Shown here piece by piece: positions 1-6,960 of a stretch of 20,327 nucleotides of DNA (positions are counted from its first letter, which is position 1; each line of letters starts with the position of its first letter). The notes under the pieces were generated by a model that was given only the letters and a program-made list of their open reading frames with translations, was not told the origin of the DNA and made no database searches. This DNA is from Clostridiaceae bacterium. Lineage in GTDB: Bacteria; Bacillota; Clostridia; Oscillospirales; Acutalibacteraceae. The stretch is from the NCBI GenBank assembly GCA_904502175.1, contig CAJGDU010000008.1:1-20327 (forward strand). The letters are read 5' to 3'. The position numbers were made by a program, and so were the translations under genes.

Positions 1-1
1 C

Positions 2-1318
2 ATCGTCCACGCCGGCTTCGACTGCGAGACCGGCACCCGGATGGCGGAGCTCAATGTCAAGGGCTGCCGCATGATGGAGGAACTGGCCACCACGCTCCAC
101 GTCCCCTATGAGAAGAACGGCTCTCTGGTCGTCGCCTTCTCCGAAGAGGAGATGGCCACCATCCAGGACCTCTACATGAGAGGTATTGCCAACGGACTCA
201 CCCGGGACGAACTGAAGATCATCGAACGGGACGAGCTCGTCGAGATGGAGCCCAACATTGCCGACGAGGCGTACGGCGCGCTGTATGCCCCCACCGCCGG
301 CATCGTCTCCCCCTACGAGCTGGCCATCGGCGCTGCCGAATGCGCCATCAACAACGGCGTCGAATTCCTTCGGAAATTCAACGTCGGCGGCATCGTCTAC
401 GAGGACGGCATGTTCATCCTCGGCGCCAAGGACGGCCGCGTCATCCGTTCCAAGTACATCGTCAACTCCGCCGGCATCTTCGCCAGCTATCTGCTGGAGA
501 ACTTCAACGGCGAGAAGTTCAAGGTCATTCCCCGCAAGGGCGAATACGGCCTGCTCGACCGCAGCGTCTACCCGCTGGTCACCCATACGGTCTTCCAGTG
601 CCCCACCGAAATGGGCAAGGGCATCCTGGTCGCGCCGACCACCCATCACAACGTCTTCGTCGGCCCCACTTCTCTGGACCAGAACGACAACATGGAAGGC
701 AAGCATGACGTCTCCGTCCGGGACGGCGCGCTCCGCCACACCTATGCCGAAGCGCAGAAGTCGGTCCCTCAGGTCAGCCCGAGAGACCAGATCACATCCT
801 TCGCGGGTCTCCGCGCTCACTGGATCGAGCATGACTTCTACATCGCTCCGGCCAAGAACAACAAATACATGATCAACCTCATCGGCATCGAGTCTCCGGG
901 TCTTGCCTCCTCCCCCGCCATCGCGGAAGAAGTGGAGAACCTGGTCCTCGCCACCATGGATGAGAAGCCCAAGAAGAAAGACAACTGGGATCCGTCCCGG
1001 AAAGCTCCGGTCTTCTTCCGCACCATGAGTCCGGAAGAGCGCGCCGAGCTCATCGCCAAAGACCCCGCCTATTCCCGCATCGTCTGCCGTTGCGAGACGG
1101 TCACCGAAGGCGAGATCAGAGATGCCATCCGCGCGCCGGGCGGCGCCATCGACCTCGACGGCGTCAAACGCCGGACCCGTGCCGGCATGGGCCGCTGCCA
1201 GGGCGGTTTCTGCGGCTCCAAAGTCATGGAGATCCTCGCGGAAGAGCTCGACATGCCCATCAATGAGGTCACCAAGTTCGGCAGGCATTCCGACATCATC
1301 TACGAAAGGACGAAATGA
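2..1318 (+). CDS. glpA: Anaerobic glycerol-3-phosphate dehydrogenase-like FAD oxidoreductase with C-terminal BFD [2Fe-2S] domain (5' end outside window)
   Basis: The reading frame is open from the first bases (IVHAGFDCETGTRMAELNV), so the N-terminus with the FAD Rossmann motif lies upstream and the ATG at 41 is internal. The visible 438 residues resemble the DAO-type glycerol-3-phosphate dehydrogenase family, which oxidises glycerol-3-phosphate to dihydroxyacetone phosphate. The C-terminal part is a BFD-like [2Fe-2S]-binding domain: a CRC pair encoded near 1084-1092 is followed by RCQGGFC near 1193-1213, the usual four-cysteine pattern. The stop overlaps the next start (ATGA at 1315-1318), so the two genes are translationally coupled. 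The run of this gene, a second FAD oxidoreductase and a DUF1667 gene is the arrangement known beside glycerol kinase in anaerobes such as Thermotoga. Substrate assignment is by family; related 2-hydroxyacid or amino-acid dehydrogenases cannot be fully excluded. Confidence 0.82.
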   Translation: MVHAGFDCETGTRMAELNVKGCRMMEELATTLHVPYEKNGSLVVAFSEEEMATIQDLYMRGIANGLTRDELKIIERDELVEMEPNIADEAYGALYAPTAGIVSPYELAIGAAECAINNGVEFLRKFNVGGIVYEDGMFILGAKDGRVIRSKYIVNSAGIFASYLLENFNGEKFKVIPRKGEYGLLDRSVYPLVTHTVFQCPTEMGKGILVAPTTHHNVFVGPTSLDQNDNMEGKHDVSVRDGALRHTYAEAQKSVPQVSPRDQITSFAGLRAHWIEHDFYIAPAKNNKYMINLIGIESPGLASSPAIAEEVENLVLATMDEKPKKKDNWDPSRKAPVFFRTMSPEERAELIAKDPAYSRIVCRCETVTEGEIRDAIRAPGGAIDLDGVKRRTRAGMGRCQGGFCGSKVMEILAEELDMPINEVTKFGRHSDIIYERTK

Positions 1319-2589
1319 TCATGAATGAGATTTTGAACTACGATCTTGTCGTCATCGGCGGCGGTCCGGCCGGCATGGCCGCGGCCCTTTCCGCGAAAGA
1401 CAACGGGGTCCCCGAAGAAAACATCATCGTCCTGGAGAGAGACGTCCGCCTCGGCGGCATCCTGGAGCAGTGCATCCACACCGGTTTCGGTCTCACCTAT
1501 TTCGGTGAGGAGCTCTCCGGTCCGGAATATGCCGACCGCTTCGTCAAACTGATGGACGAGACGAAGATCGCCGTCAAGCTCAACACGATGGTTCTGAACA
1601 TCACGAAAGAGAACCAGGTCATCGCCACCAATAAAGAAGACGGCCTCATCACCATTAACGCCAAGGCCATCATCCTGGCCATGGGCTGCAGAGAGCGTCC
1701 CCGCGGAGCGCTGGACATTGCCGGCACCCGTCCGGCAGGCGTCATGTCCGCCGGCCAGGCGCAGAAGTTCGTCAACATCGACGGCTACATGCCCGGCCAC
1801 GAATGCGTCATCCTCGGCTCCGGCGACATCGGCCTCATCATGGCCCGCCGCATGACCCTCGAGGGCGCCAAGGTCAAAGTCGTCTGCGAAGTCATGCCCT
1901 ACTCCGGCGGTCTTCAGAGAAACATCGTTCAGTGTCTCGACGACTTCGACATCCCGCTGCGGCTCTCCTGCACCGTCATCAAGATCCACGGCCTCGAGCG
2001 CGTGGAAGGCGTTACCATCGCCAATGTCGATGACAAGATGATGCCCATTCCCGGCACCGAGGAATACATTCCCTGCGACACCGTCCTCCTCTCCGTCGGC
2101 CTCATCCCCGAGAACGAACTCTCCAAGCAGATCGATCTCGACATGGATATGGTCACCCGCGGCCCGAAGGTCGATGAGATGCGCATGACCTCCCAGCCCG
2201 GCGTCTTCGCCTGCGGCAACGTGCTCCAGGTCCACGACCTGGTCGACTTCGTCACCCAGGAGTCCCAGATCGCCGGTAAGGGCGCTGCCCAGTACATCGA
2301 CGGCCTGCGCCACGGAGACGTCATCAAGACCCGCGGCATCAACGGCGTCCGTTACACGGTCCCCCAGACCATCAACCTCGACGAGCAGGAAGACGTCAAG
2401 ATCTACTTCCGCGTCGCCAACGTCTATCACGACAAGCGCGTCGTCGTCACCTGCGGAGACAAGGTCCTTCTCAACCGCAAGAAGATCAAACTGGCTCCCG
2501 GTGAAATGGAGAACGTCATCATCAAGGCCAAAGACATTGCCGAAATGACACCTGACCAGGAAATCGTCATCAGTATTGAGGAGGCATAA
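1315..2589 (+). CDS. FAD/NAD(P)-dependent oxidoreductase, partner subunit of the glycerol-3-phosphate dehydrogenase
   Basis: A 424-residue pyridine nucleotide-disulfide oxidoreductase-type flavoprotein. An N-terminal dinucleotide-binding motif (VVIGGGPAGMAAALSA, about residues 11-27) binds FAD. A second GxGxxG (VILGSGDIGL, about 163-172) is expected to bind NAD(P). A late FAD motif (GVFACGN, near 300) ends the fold. There is no CxxC redox pair, so it is not a thioredoxin-reductase type. The likely role is passing electrons between NAD(P) and the dehydrogenase encoded just upstream; this is inferred from context. The start is ambiguous: ATG 1315 overlaps the upstream stop, while ATG 1321 sits 10 nt from AAAGGA (1305-1310). 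The second choice loses only two residues. It lies mid-operon and ends 2 nt before the next start. Confidence 0.85.
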   Translation: MIMNEILNYDLVVIGGGPAGMAAALSAKDNGVPEENIIVLERDVRLGGILEQCIHTGFGLTYFGEELSGPEYADRFVKLMDETKIAVKLNTMVLNITKENQVIATNKEDGLITINAKAIILAMGCRERPRGALDIAGTRPAGVMSAGQAQKFVNIDGYMPGHECVILGSGDIGLIMARRMTLEGAKVKVVCEVMPYSGGLQRNIVQCLDDFDIPLRLSCTVIKIHGLERVEGVTIANVDDKMMPIPGTEEYIPCDTVLLSVGLIPENELSKQIDLDMDMVTRGPKVDEMRMTSQPGVFACGNVLQVHDLVDFVTQESQIAGKGAAQYIDGLRHGDVIKTRGINGVRYTVPQTINLDEQEDVKIYFRVANVYHDKRVVVTCGDKVLLNRKKIKLAPGEMENVIIKAKDIAEMTPDQEIVISIEEA

Positions 2590-2591
2590 CC

Positions 2592-2954
2592 ATGATCGAA
2601 AGAAATCTGATTTGCGTTGCATGTCCCCGCGGTTGCCCGGTCACCGTCACACTGAATGAAGTCAACGAAGTCATCAGTGTCACCGGAAACTCCTGCCCCC
2701 GCGGCGACACCTATGCCAGAGCGGAAGTCACGCACCCCGAGCGCTCCCTGACCTCCACGGTCAAGGTCACCGGCGGCAAAGCGTACATCGTTCCGGTCAA
2801 ATCCAGCAGAGCCATCCCGAAAGAGCTGCTGCTCTCCGCCATGAAGGAGATCAACAAGGCCTCTCTCCCGGCTCCGGTCCACATCGGCGACGTCGCCATC
2901 AAGGACCTGCTCGGCACCGGCGTGGACATCATTGCCACGAACGAAGTCGAATAA
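2592..2954 (+). CDS. DUF1667 domain protein, small Cys-rich partner of the flavoprotein pair
   Basis: A 120-residue protein matching the DUF1667 family. The N-terminus carries CxxCxxxC (Cys8, Cys11, Cys15) followed by Cys35 in NSCPRG, a four-cysteine set suited to a metal or Fe-S site. The rest is a small beta-rich domain (TSTVKVTGGKAYIVPVKSS) and a helical end. The family normally lies directly after the two flavoprotein genes found here, so a third subunit or electron-transfer role is likely; no biochemical function can be read from the sequence. The ribosome binding site GAGGAGG lies inside the end of the upstream gene with 7 nt spacing, and the upstream stop falls between it and the ATG, so translation is coupled. 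It is the last gene of the operon, 17 nt before a strong terminator. Confidence 0.85.
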   Translation: MIERNLICVACPRGCPVTVTLNEVNEVISVTGNSCPRGDTYARAEVTHPERSLTSTVKVTGGKAYIVPVKSSRAIPKELLLSAMKEINKASLPAPVHIGDVAIKDLLGTGVDIIATNEVE

Positions 2955-2971
2955 TCCCCTTCCGTTTTTCA

Positions 2972-3000
2972 CACCCCGGACCCCGCGTCCGGGGTGTTTC
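2972..3000 (+). terminator. Rho-independent terminator of the glpA-like operon
   Basis: Perfect 10-bp arms CACCCCGGAC (2972-2981) and GTCCGGGGTG (2987-2996) with a 5-nt loop, followed by TTTCTCATT. It lies just after the DUF1667 stop and just before the next promoter. Confidence 0.88.
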
Positions 3001-3003
3001 TCA

Positions 3004-3032
3004 TTGACCCGTGAAACAAAACCTTATATAAT
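3004..3032 (+). promoter_or_regulatory. Sigma-70-type promoter of the VTT membrane protein gene
   Basis: TTGACC (3004-3009), 17-nt spacer, TATAAT (3027-3032). It lies 33 bp upstream of the ATG at 3066. The upstream operon terminator ends just before it, so the gene is transcribed independently. Confidence 0.85.
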
Positions 3033-3065
3033 TTTGATAACAGATATTTTGTGTGAGGAACGATA

Positions 3066-4265
3066 ATGGAGCAGCGTAGAATTCGGAGATCCAGTCGGCT
3101 TCTGGATGCCATCGCCGTCATTCTGCTCCTCCTCGCCATCGTCTTCACGTATCTCAATCTCCACCTCGATTTCACCAACATCACCGCCCCCTTCGAGAAG
3201 CTGTCCTCCATGGCGCAGGAGCAGTTCCCCGGGGTCAGCGAGAACGCGAAACCGAAAGAGGAGAAGGAGACGAAGACGGAGGGGAAAACGGAGCGGCCCG
3301 ACATCGTCGGCACCCTTACGCAGACTGCCGAGCAAATGAGAGAGGACCTTGGCATCACCAGGGCCCAAATGCGCTACATCAAATTCAAATCCTTCATGGA
3401 GAACCTGGAGCAGCGGGTCACGGAACTCCCGTACAAGCCGCTCATCGTACTGGCTCTCCTCATCTTCTTTGCCCTCAAGTCCTTTGTGGGCATTGTTCCC
3501 GTGTCCGCCACCTGCCTTATCGCGGCCGTCATCTTCCCCTTCCCCGTCGCGCTCATCATCAACCTCATCGGCGTCGGCATCATCTTCACCATCAAGTACG
3601 CCATGGGCTACAACGCGAAGAGCAACGGCATCAAGAAGTTCATCATGCGGTCCGACAACCTCTGGAAGGTCGTCTCCGACGCGGACAACAGCACCAAGAA
3701 AGTCCTCAAGGAAACTTCTGACAAGCGCAAGCAGGAAAAAGAGGCGCTGGAGAAACTCCAGGGCAAGGACAAAAAGGTCAAGAAGCCGGTCACGAACCCC
3801 GTGCTCCGCTTCTTCATCGCCATCGGCCGGGGCATCGGCAAAGTCGTCCGGTTCATCAAAGACAAGCTCATCAAGGTCCCCGTCCTCTCCATCCTCATCG
3901 ACGAGGAGGACGCCGTCCAGAGCGCCAAAGGCGGCACCGGCAACCCCATCATCCTGTTCGCCATGCGCATGATCCCGTTCGTGCCGGCCAACCCCATCAG
4001 TTCCCTGTTCGGCAACATGCAGATGGACTACCGGTCCTTCCTCGGCATCTCGCTGCTCGGCTACCTCGTGAAGGTCATCTCCTTCACCGCCATCGGTTAT
4101 AACATTGCCGATCCCTTCTCCTCGAAGTTCATCGTGCCGTTCATCGTGCTGCTGTACCTCTCCGCTGTCGTCCTGCTCATCCTCAACCGCGTCCTCGCCT
4201 TCGTCAACGAGCGACGAGCGGAAAACGAAAAGAACGCAGAATTAGAAAAAAGACCTCTCAGCTGA
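3066..4265 (+). CDS. VTT/TVP38-TMEM64-like membrane protein with a long internal insertion
   Basis: A 399-residue integral membrane protein. It has an N-terminal membrane segment (about 13-34), a charged Lys/Glu linker (about 60-80) and a first hydrophobic half with a VTT-type re-entrant region (about 120-180, ending IKYAMG at 176-181). A basic, coiled-coil-prone insert follows (about 185-295). The second half has FAMRMIPFVPANPISSLFG (about 298-316), which fits the RxxPxxP region of DedA/TVP38 proteins, and a last membrane segment lies at about 366-390. The usual distance between the two VTT halves is a few tens of residues; here it is about 119. DedA/VTT proteins are linked to lipid scrambling or undecaprenyl-phosphate recycling, but the role of this subfamily is unknown. 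RBS GAGGAA is 5 nt from the ATG. It is a single-gene unit; the stop codon lies inside the terminator stem. Confidence 0.72.
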   Translation: MEQRRIRRSSRLLDAIAVILLLLAIVFTYLNLHLDFTNITAPFEKLSSMAQEQFPGVSENAKPKEEKETKTEGKTERPDIVGTLTQTAEQMREDLGITRAQMRYIKFKSFMENLEQRVTELPYKPLIVLALLIFFALKSFVGIVPVSATCLIAAVIFPFPVALIINLIGVGIIFTIKYAMGYNAKSNGIKKFIMRSDNLWKVVSDADNSTKKVLKETSDKRKQEKEALEKLQGKDKKVKKPVTNPVLRFFIAIGRGIGKVVRFIKDKLIKVPVLSILIDEEDAVQSAKGGTGNPIILFAMRMIPFVPANPISSLFGNMQMDYRSFLGISLLGYLVKVISFTAIGYNIADPFSSKFIVPFIVLLYLSAVVLLILNRVLAFVNERRAENEKNAELEKRPLS

Positions 4266-4280
4266 GAGGTCTTTCTTGAT
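4245..4280. terminator. Bidirectional terminator between the VTT gene and ftsH
   Basis: Perfect inverted repeat with 13-bp arms AAAGACCTCTCAG (4249-4261) and CTGAGAGGTCTTT (4262-4274). In the minus direction a run of six T follows (the A-run 4246-4251); in the plus direction a weaker CTTGATTTT tract follows. The TGA of the VTT gene (4263-4265) lies within the stem. Confidence 0.88.
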
Positions 4281-4286
4281 TTTACT

Positions 4287-6155
4287 TTATGCTTCCATGA
4301 GCTTCTCGAAGCCGGACTGGTCGATCTTCTCGTGCTCGAGGAGATATTCGGCCAGCTTGTCGAGCTGGTCTCTGTGCTCGGTGAGGATCTTCTCGCAGCG
4401 GTCATAGGCGGCTTTCAGCAAGGCGTTGACTTCCTCGTCGATGGCGGTGGCCGTGCTCTCGGAGTAGTCCTTGATGGTGCCGTAGAAGCCGGTGTTGGTG
4501 CCGTACGTGGCAAGACCGATGATGTCGTCCATGCCGTAGCGGGTGATCATGCTCTTGGCAAGCGCCGTGGCGCGCTCGAGGTCGTTCGAGGCGCCGGTGG
4601 AGACGTCGCCGATGACGAGGGCTTCCGCCACCCGGCCGCCGAGCAGCGTGACGAGCTCGTCGAGCATTTCGCCGCGGGACATGTACATCTTGTCCTCCTG
4701 CGGGGTGGACATGGTGTAGCCGCCGGCCGCGCCTCGCGGGATGATGGACACTTCCGTGACCGGGTCCTGGCTCTCCAGGTGGTAGGTGGCCACGGCGTGG
4801 CCCGCCTCGTGGAAGGCCGTCAGACGGCGTTCCTTGTCGGTGACCTTGCGGGAGCGTTTCTCCGCGCCCATCATGACTTTGACGGCCGCTTCCTTCAGCT
4901 CTTCATTGCCGATGGCATTCTTGTTCCGCTTCGCGGAGAGGAGCGCCGCTTCGTTCAAAAGGTTCTCGAGGTCCGCGCCGGTGAAGCCGGTGGTGTTCTT
5001 CGCCACTTCGGCGAGGTCCACTTCGTTCGCGAGCGGTTTGCCCTTGACATGGACCTTCAGGATGGCCTCGCGGGCCTTGATGTCCGGATAGCCGACATGG
5101 ACCTGGCGGTCGAAACGGCCGGGCCGCAGAAGGGCCGGGTCGAGGACGTCCGCCCGGTTGGTGGCGCCGATGAGGATGATGTTCTCCTCGGTGGTGAAGC
5201 CGTCCATCTCGACCAGCAGCTGGTTGAGGGTGGTCTCACGCTCTTCGTTGCCGGTATAGAGGTCTGTGGCACGTTTCCGGGCCAGGGCGTCTATCTCGTC
5301 GATGAAGACGATGGCAGGGGCGTTGGCCTTGGCCTGGGCGAACAGATCGCGCACCCGGGCGGCACCGACGCCGACATACATTTCCACGAACTCCGAACCG
5401 GAGACGGAGAAGAAGGGCACGCCTGCCTCCCCCGCGACCGCGCGGGCCAGCAGGGTCTTGCCGGTACCGGGAGGGCCGACCATGAGGACACCCTTCGGCA
5501 CGCGGGCGCCGAGGCGGGTGAACTTGCCGGGGTCTCTCAGGTATTCGACGATCTCCTTCAGTTCTTCCTTCTCCTCTTCCGCGCCGGCCACGTCAGCGAA
5601 GGTGGCGGTACGGCGGCTCTCCAGCGAGAACTTGGACTTGGTGAACTGCTGACGTCCCTGGTCCTGACGGATCTGGATCTGCTGCTGGGTCTGGGACATG
5701 TTCCAAAGGGCGTTGTCCAGCATGAGGAGCAGCGCCACGCCGCCGATGAGGGCACCGTAGACCCAGTTCGGGATGCCGTGGGAATAGTCCATGGAGATGA
5801 CGTCTTCCGGGTTCTCCTCGTTGTGTTTTTTGACGTAGTCGTGGATGTCCTTCAGGAACAGCTCAGCGTCCGGCACGATGGCGGAACCGTAGGTCCCGTT
5901 GTCTTTCCGCTGGAAGATGAGGTCCCGGCTGCTCATATCGAAATGATAGGAGGCGATCTTCCCCTCCCGGAACAGGTTGAGGACATCGGAGTATTTCAAC
6001 TGTTTTCTCTGCGCGTAATCCACGAACTTCAGCATGCCGAGCCCGGCGCCGGCAAAGGTCATGCCGGACATGCCGATGGTCTCGATCCGGCGGGACAGAG
6101 CCGAGTCGGGGTCACGCAGCTGTTCGAGGATCTTCTGAAATCTGTTTTCGCTCAA
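4287..6155 (-). CDS. ftsH: ATP-dependent zinc metalloprotease FtsH
   Basis: A 622-residue membrane-anchored AAA+ protease that degrades misfolded and short-lived membrane and cytosolic proteins. The N-terminal segment at about 27-46 is only weakly hydrophobic; a clear membrane segment lies at 131-150. The AAA module has Walker A GPPGTGKT (227-234), Walker B IVFIDEID (282-289) and the second region of homology (328-350, ending RPGRFDR). The peptidase has HEAGH (449-453) and the distal zinc ligand Asp525 in SNDLERAT. Two points are odd: about 25 residues precede the first membrane segment, and the usual GRQRG after Walker B is replaced by ARKRATDLYTG. The start is TTG (6153-6155): no in-frame ATG or GTG fits better, and AAAGAGGTG lies 7 nt upstream. 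It has its own promoter and is transcribed after the carD terminator. Confidence 0.95.
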   Translation of the reverse strand: MSENRFQKILEQLRDPDSALSRRIETIGMSGMTFAGAGLGMLKFVDYAQRKQLKYSDVLNLFREGKIASYHFDMSSRDLIFQRKDNGTYGSAIVPDAELFLKDIHDYVKKHNEENPEDVISMDYSHGIPNWVYGALIGGVALLLMLDNALWNMSQTQQQIQIRQDQGRQQFTKSKFSLESRRTATFADVAGAEEEKEELKEIVEYLRDPGKFTRLGARVPKGVLMVGPPGTGKTLLARAVAGEAGVPFFSVSGSEFVEMYVGVGAARVRDLFAQAKANAPAIVFIDEIDALARKRATDLYTGNEERETTLNQLLVEMDGFTTEENIILIGATNRADVLDPALLRPGRFDRQVHVGYPDIKAREAILKVHVKGKPLANEVDLAEVAKNTTGFTGADLENLLNEAALLSAKRNKNAIGNEELKEAAVKVMMGAEKRSRKVTDKERRLTAFHEAGHAVATYHLESQDPVTEVSIIPRGAAGGYTMSTPQEDKMYMSRGEMLDELVTLLGGRVAEALVIGDVSTGASNDLERATALAKSMITRYGMDDIIGLATYGTNTGFYGTIKDYSESTATAIDEEVNALLKAAYDRCEKILTEHRDQLDKLAEYLLEHEKIDQSGFEKLMEA

Positions 6156-6162
6156 AGATGAA

Positions 6163-6171
6163 CACCTCTTT
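6163..6171 (-). promoter_or_regulatory. Ribosome binding site fixing the TTG start of ftsH
   Basis: The minus strand reads AAAGAGGTG, 7 nt before TTG (6155-6153). This strong site supports the non-ATG start. Confidence 0.75.
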
Positions 6172-6178
6172 CTATAAC

Positions 6179-6196
6179 AAGACTAAATATAGTCTT
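6179..6196. promoter_or_regulatory. Candidate operator palindrome over the ftsH -10 box
   Basis: Perfect 7-bp inverted repeat AAGACTA-AATA-TAGTCTT. It covers the -10 hexamer of the ftsH promoter and the likely transcription start. It does not match the known CIRCE or CtsR operators. The binding protein is unknown. Confidence 0.4.
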
Positions 6197-6214
6197 CCCC
6201 TGCGCAAAAGTCAA
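6186..6214 (-). promoter_or_regulatory. ftsH promoter
   Basis: Minus strand TTGACT (6214-6209), 17-nt spacer, TATATT (6191-6186). It lies about 30 bp upstream of the TTG start codon. Confidence 0.82.
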
Positions 6215-6240
6215 TTTACGTTCTCTTTACAAACTGTTAC

Positions 6241-6272
6241 AAAAAAATGGAGAGCTGTTCCCAACTCTCCAT
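6241..6272 (-). terminator. carD terminator
   Basis: The minus strand has arms ATGGAGAG (6272-6265) and CTCTCCAT (6254-6247), extendable by UUG/CAG to a GGAA tetraloop, followed by a run of seven T (6247-6241). It separates carD from the ftsH promoter. Confidence 0.88.
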
Positions 6273-6286
6273 ACATTCTCAAAAAC

Positions 6287-6805
6287 TCACACTTCCCCGC
6301 GTTCCGCCTTTTCGACTTCCGAAACAATAAAGTCGACGACCTCTTCCTGCGGGATGCCGAGCACCGTCCCGAACTCCTCATAGACGAGGCTCTCGGCGTG
6401 CTTCATGGCGTTTTCGTCAATGGTCCAAAGCTTCTTGCCCTCTTCCTTCCGGACCTTCCTGTGGTCATACAGCGACTTGATGAGGAGCAACAGCTCCCGG
6501 CGGTCGCCCCGGTCGAAGACTTCGTCGTAATACTCGCCCCGCACCTTGTTGTTCTCCTCCCAGGGGACTTTCTCTCCGGGCAGCGAGTGGATGATGTCGA
6601 GGATCTCTTCCTTGCTGAGGATGGCCCGCATCTTGGAGATGATCTCTTCGTTGTCGGTGGGGACGAACAGCGTGGCGCCTTCATTTCCCTGGGGCTTCAG
6701 GATATAGTATTCGCGGATGACACCGGCAAACTTCTCCTTCCGCCTGTCGGCTACGAGACAAACGCCGTTGTCCCCGTAGATGACATAAGAATTGAGCTCC
6801 AGCAT
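6287..6805 (-). CDS. carD: CarD-family RNA polymerase-binding transcription regulator
   Basis: A 172-residue protein. The N-terminal CarD/TRCF RNA-polymerase-interacting domain is recognisable (YVIYGDNGVCLVADRR at about 7-22, then YYILKPQGNEGATLFVPTDN to about 52), followed by an all-helical C-terminal part that in this family contacts promoter DNA. CarD proteins bind the RNA polymerase beta subunit and stabilise open complexes, notably at rRNA promoters. The frame stays open further upstream, but the start at 6805 is chosen because AGGAGG (6817-6812) lies 6 nt before that ATG and the residues beyond it are not family-like. It has its own extended -10 promoter and terminator, so it is a single-gene unit. 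Confidence 0.88.
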   Translation of the reverse strand: MLELNSYVIYGDNGVCLVADRRKEKFAGVIREYYILKPQGNEGATLFVPTDNEEIISKMRAILSKEEILDIIHSLPGEKVPWEENNKVRGEYYDEVFDRGDRRELLLLIKSLYDHRKVRKEEGKKLWTIDENAMKHAESLVYEEFGTVLGIPQEEVVDFIVSEVEKAERGEV

Positions 6806-6856
6806 AGTGCGCCTCCTGCACGTTTTCCTTGGGCGATTTACGAAAATTACGCGATT

Positions 6857-6885
6857 ATTATACCACATTCTTAACAAAAGTTCCA
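6857..6885 (-). promoter_or_regulatory. carD promoter with extended -10
   Basis: The minus strand reads TGG-TATAAT with -10 at 6862-6857, giving an extended -10 (TGN). The -35 (TGGAAC, 6885-6880) is weak at 17-nt spacing. A GTAAATCGC element lies just downstream (6841-6833) in the leader. Confidence 0.72.
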
Positions 6886-6910
6886 GTTTCCCTTTGTGCG
6901 TATTCCACAG

Positions 6911-6943
6911 AAAAAGGACCCCGGAGACATTCTCCGGGGTCCT
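6911..6943 (-). terminator. Terminator of the gdhA-asnA operon
   Basis: Perfect 13-bp arms AGGACCCCGGAGA (6915-6927) and TCTCCGGGGTCCT (6931-6943) with a 3-nt loop. In the minus direction TTTTTC follows. There is no T-run on the plus side. Confidence 0.9.
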
Positions 6944-6960
6944 GCTCATACAGGTCGTAT

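Noticed and set aside
4332..6161. Long plus-strand open frame (about 609 codons) opposite ftsH
   Set aside because: It is the antisense of a clear FtsH gene. It has low-complexity Val/Asp/Gly/Leu composition from GC-biased codons and no family resemblance. Similar long frames opposite the FAD oxidoreductase (1300-2622), gdhA (7958-9352), pyrG (9577-11373), the DUF2207 gene, ynbB, sufS and sufB were dropped for the same reason.
6179..6214. CIRCE or CtsR operator at the ftsH promoter
   Set aside because: Neither TTAGCACTC-N9-GAGTGCTAA nor the GGTCAAA heptad repeat is present. Only the unrelated AAGACTA palindrome is seen.
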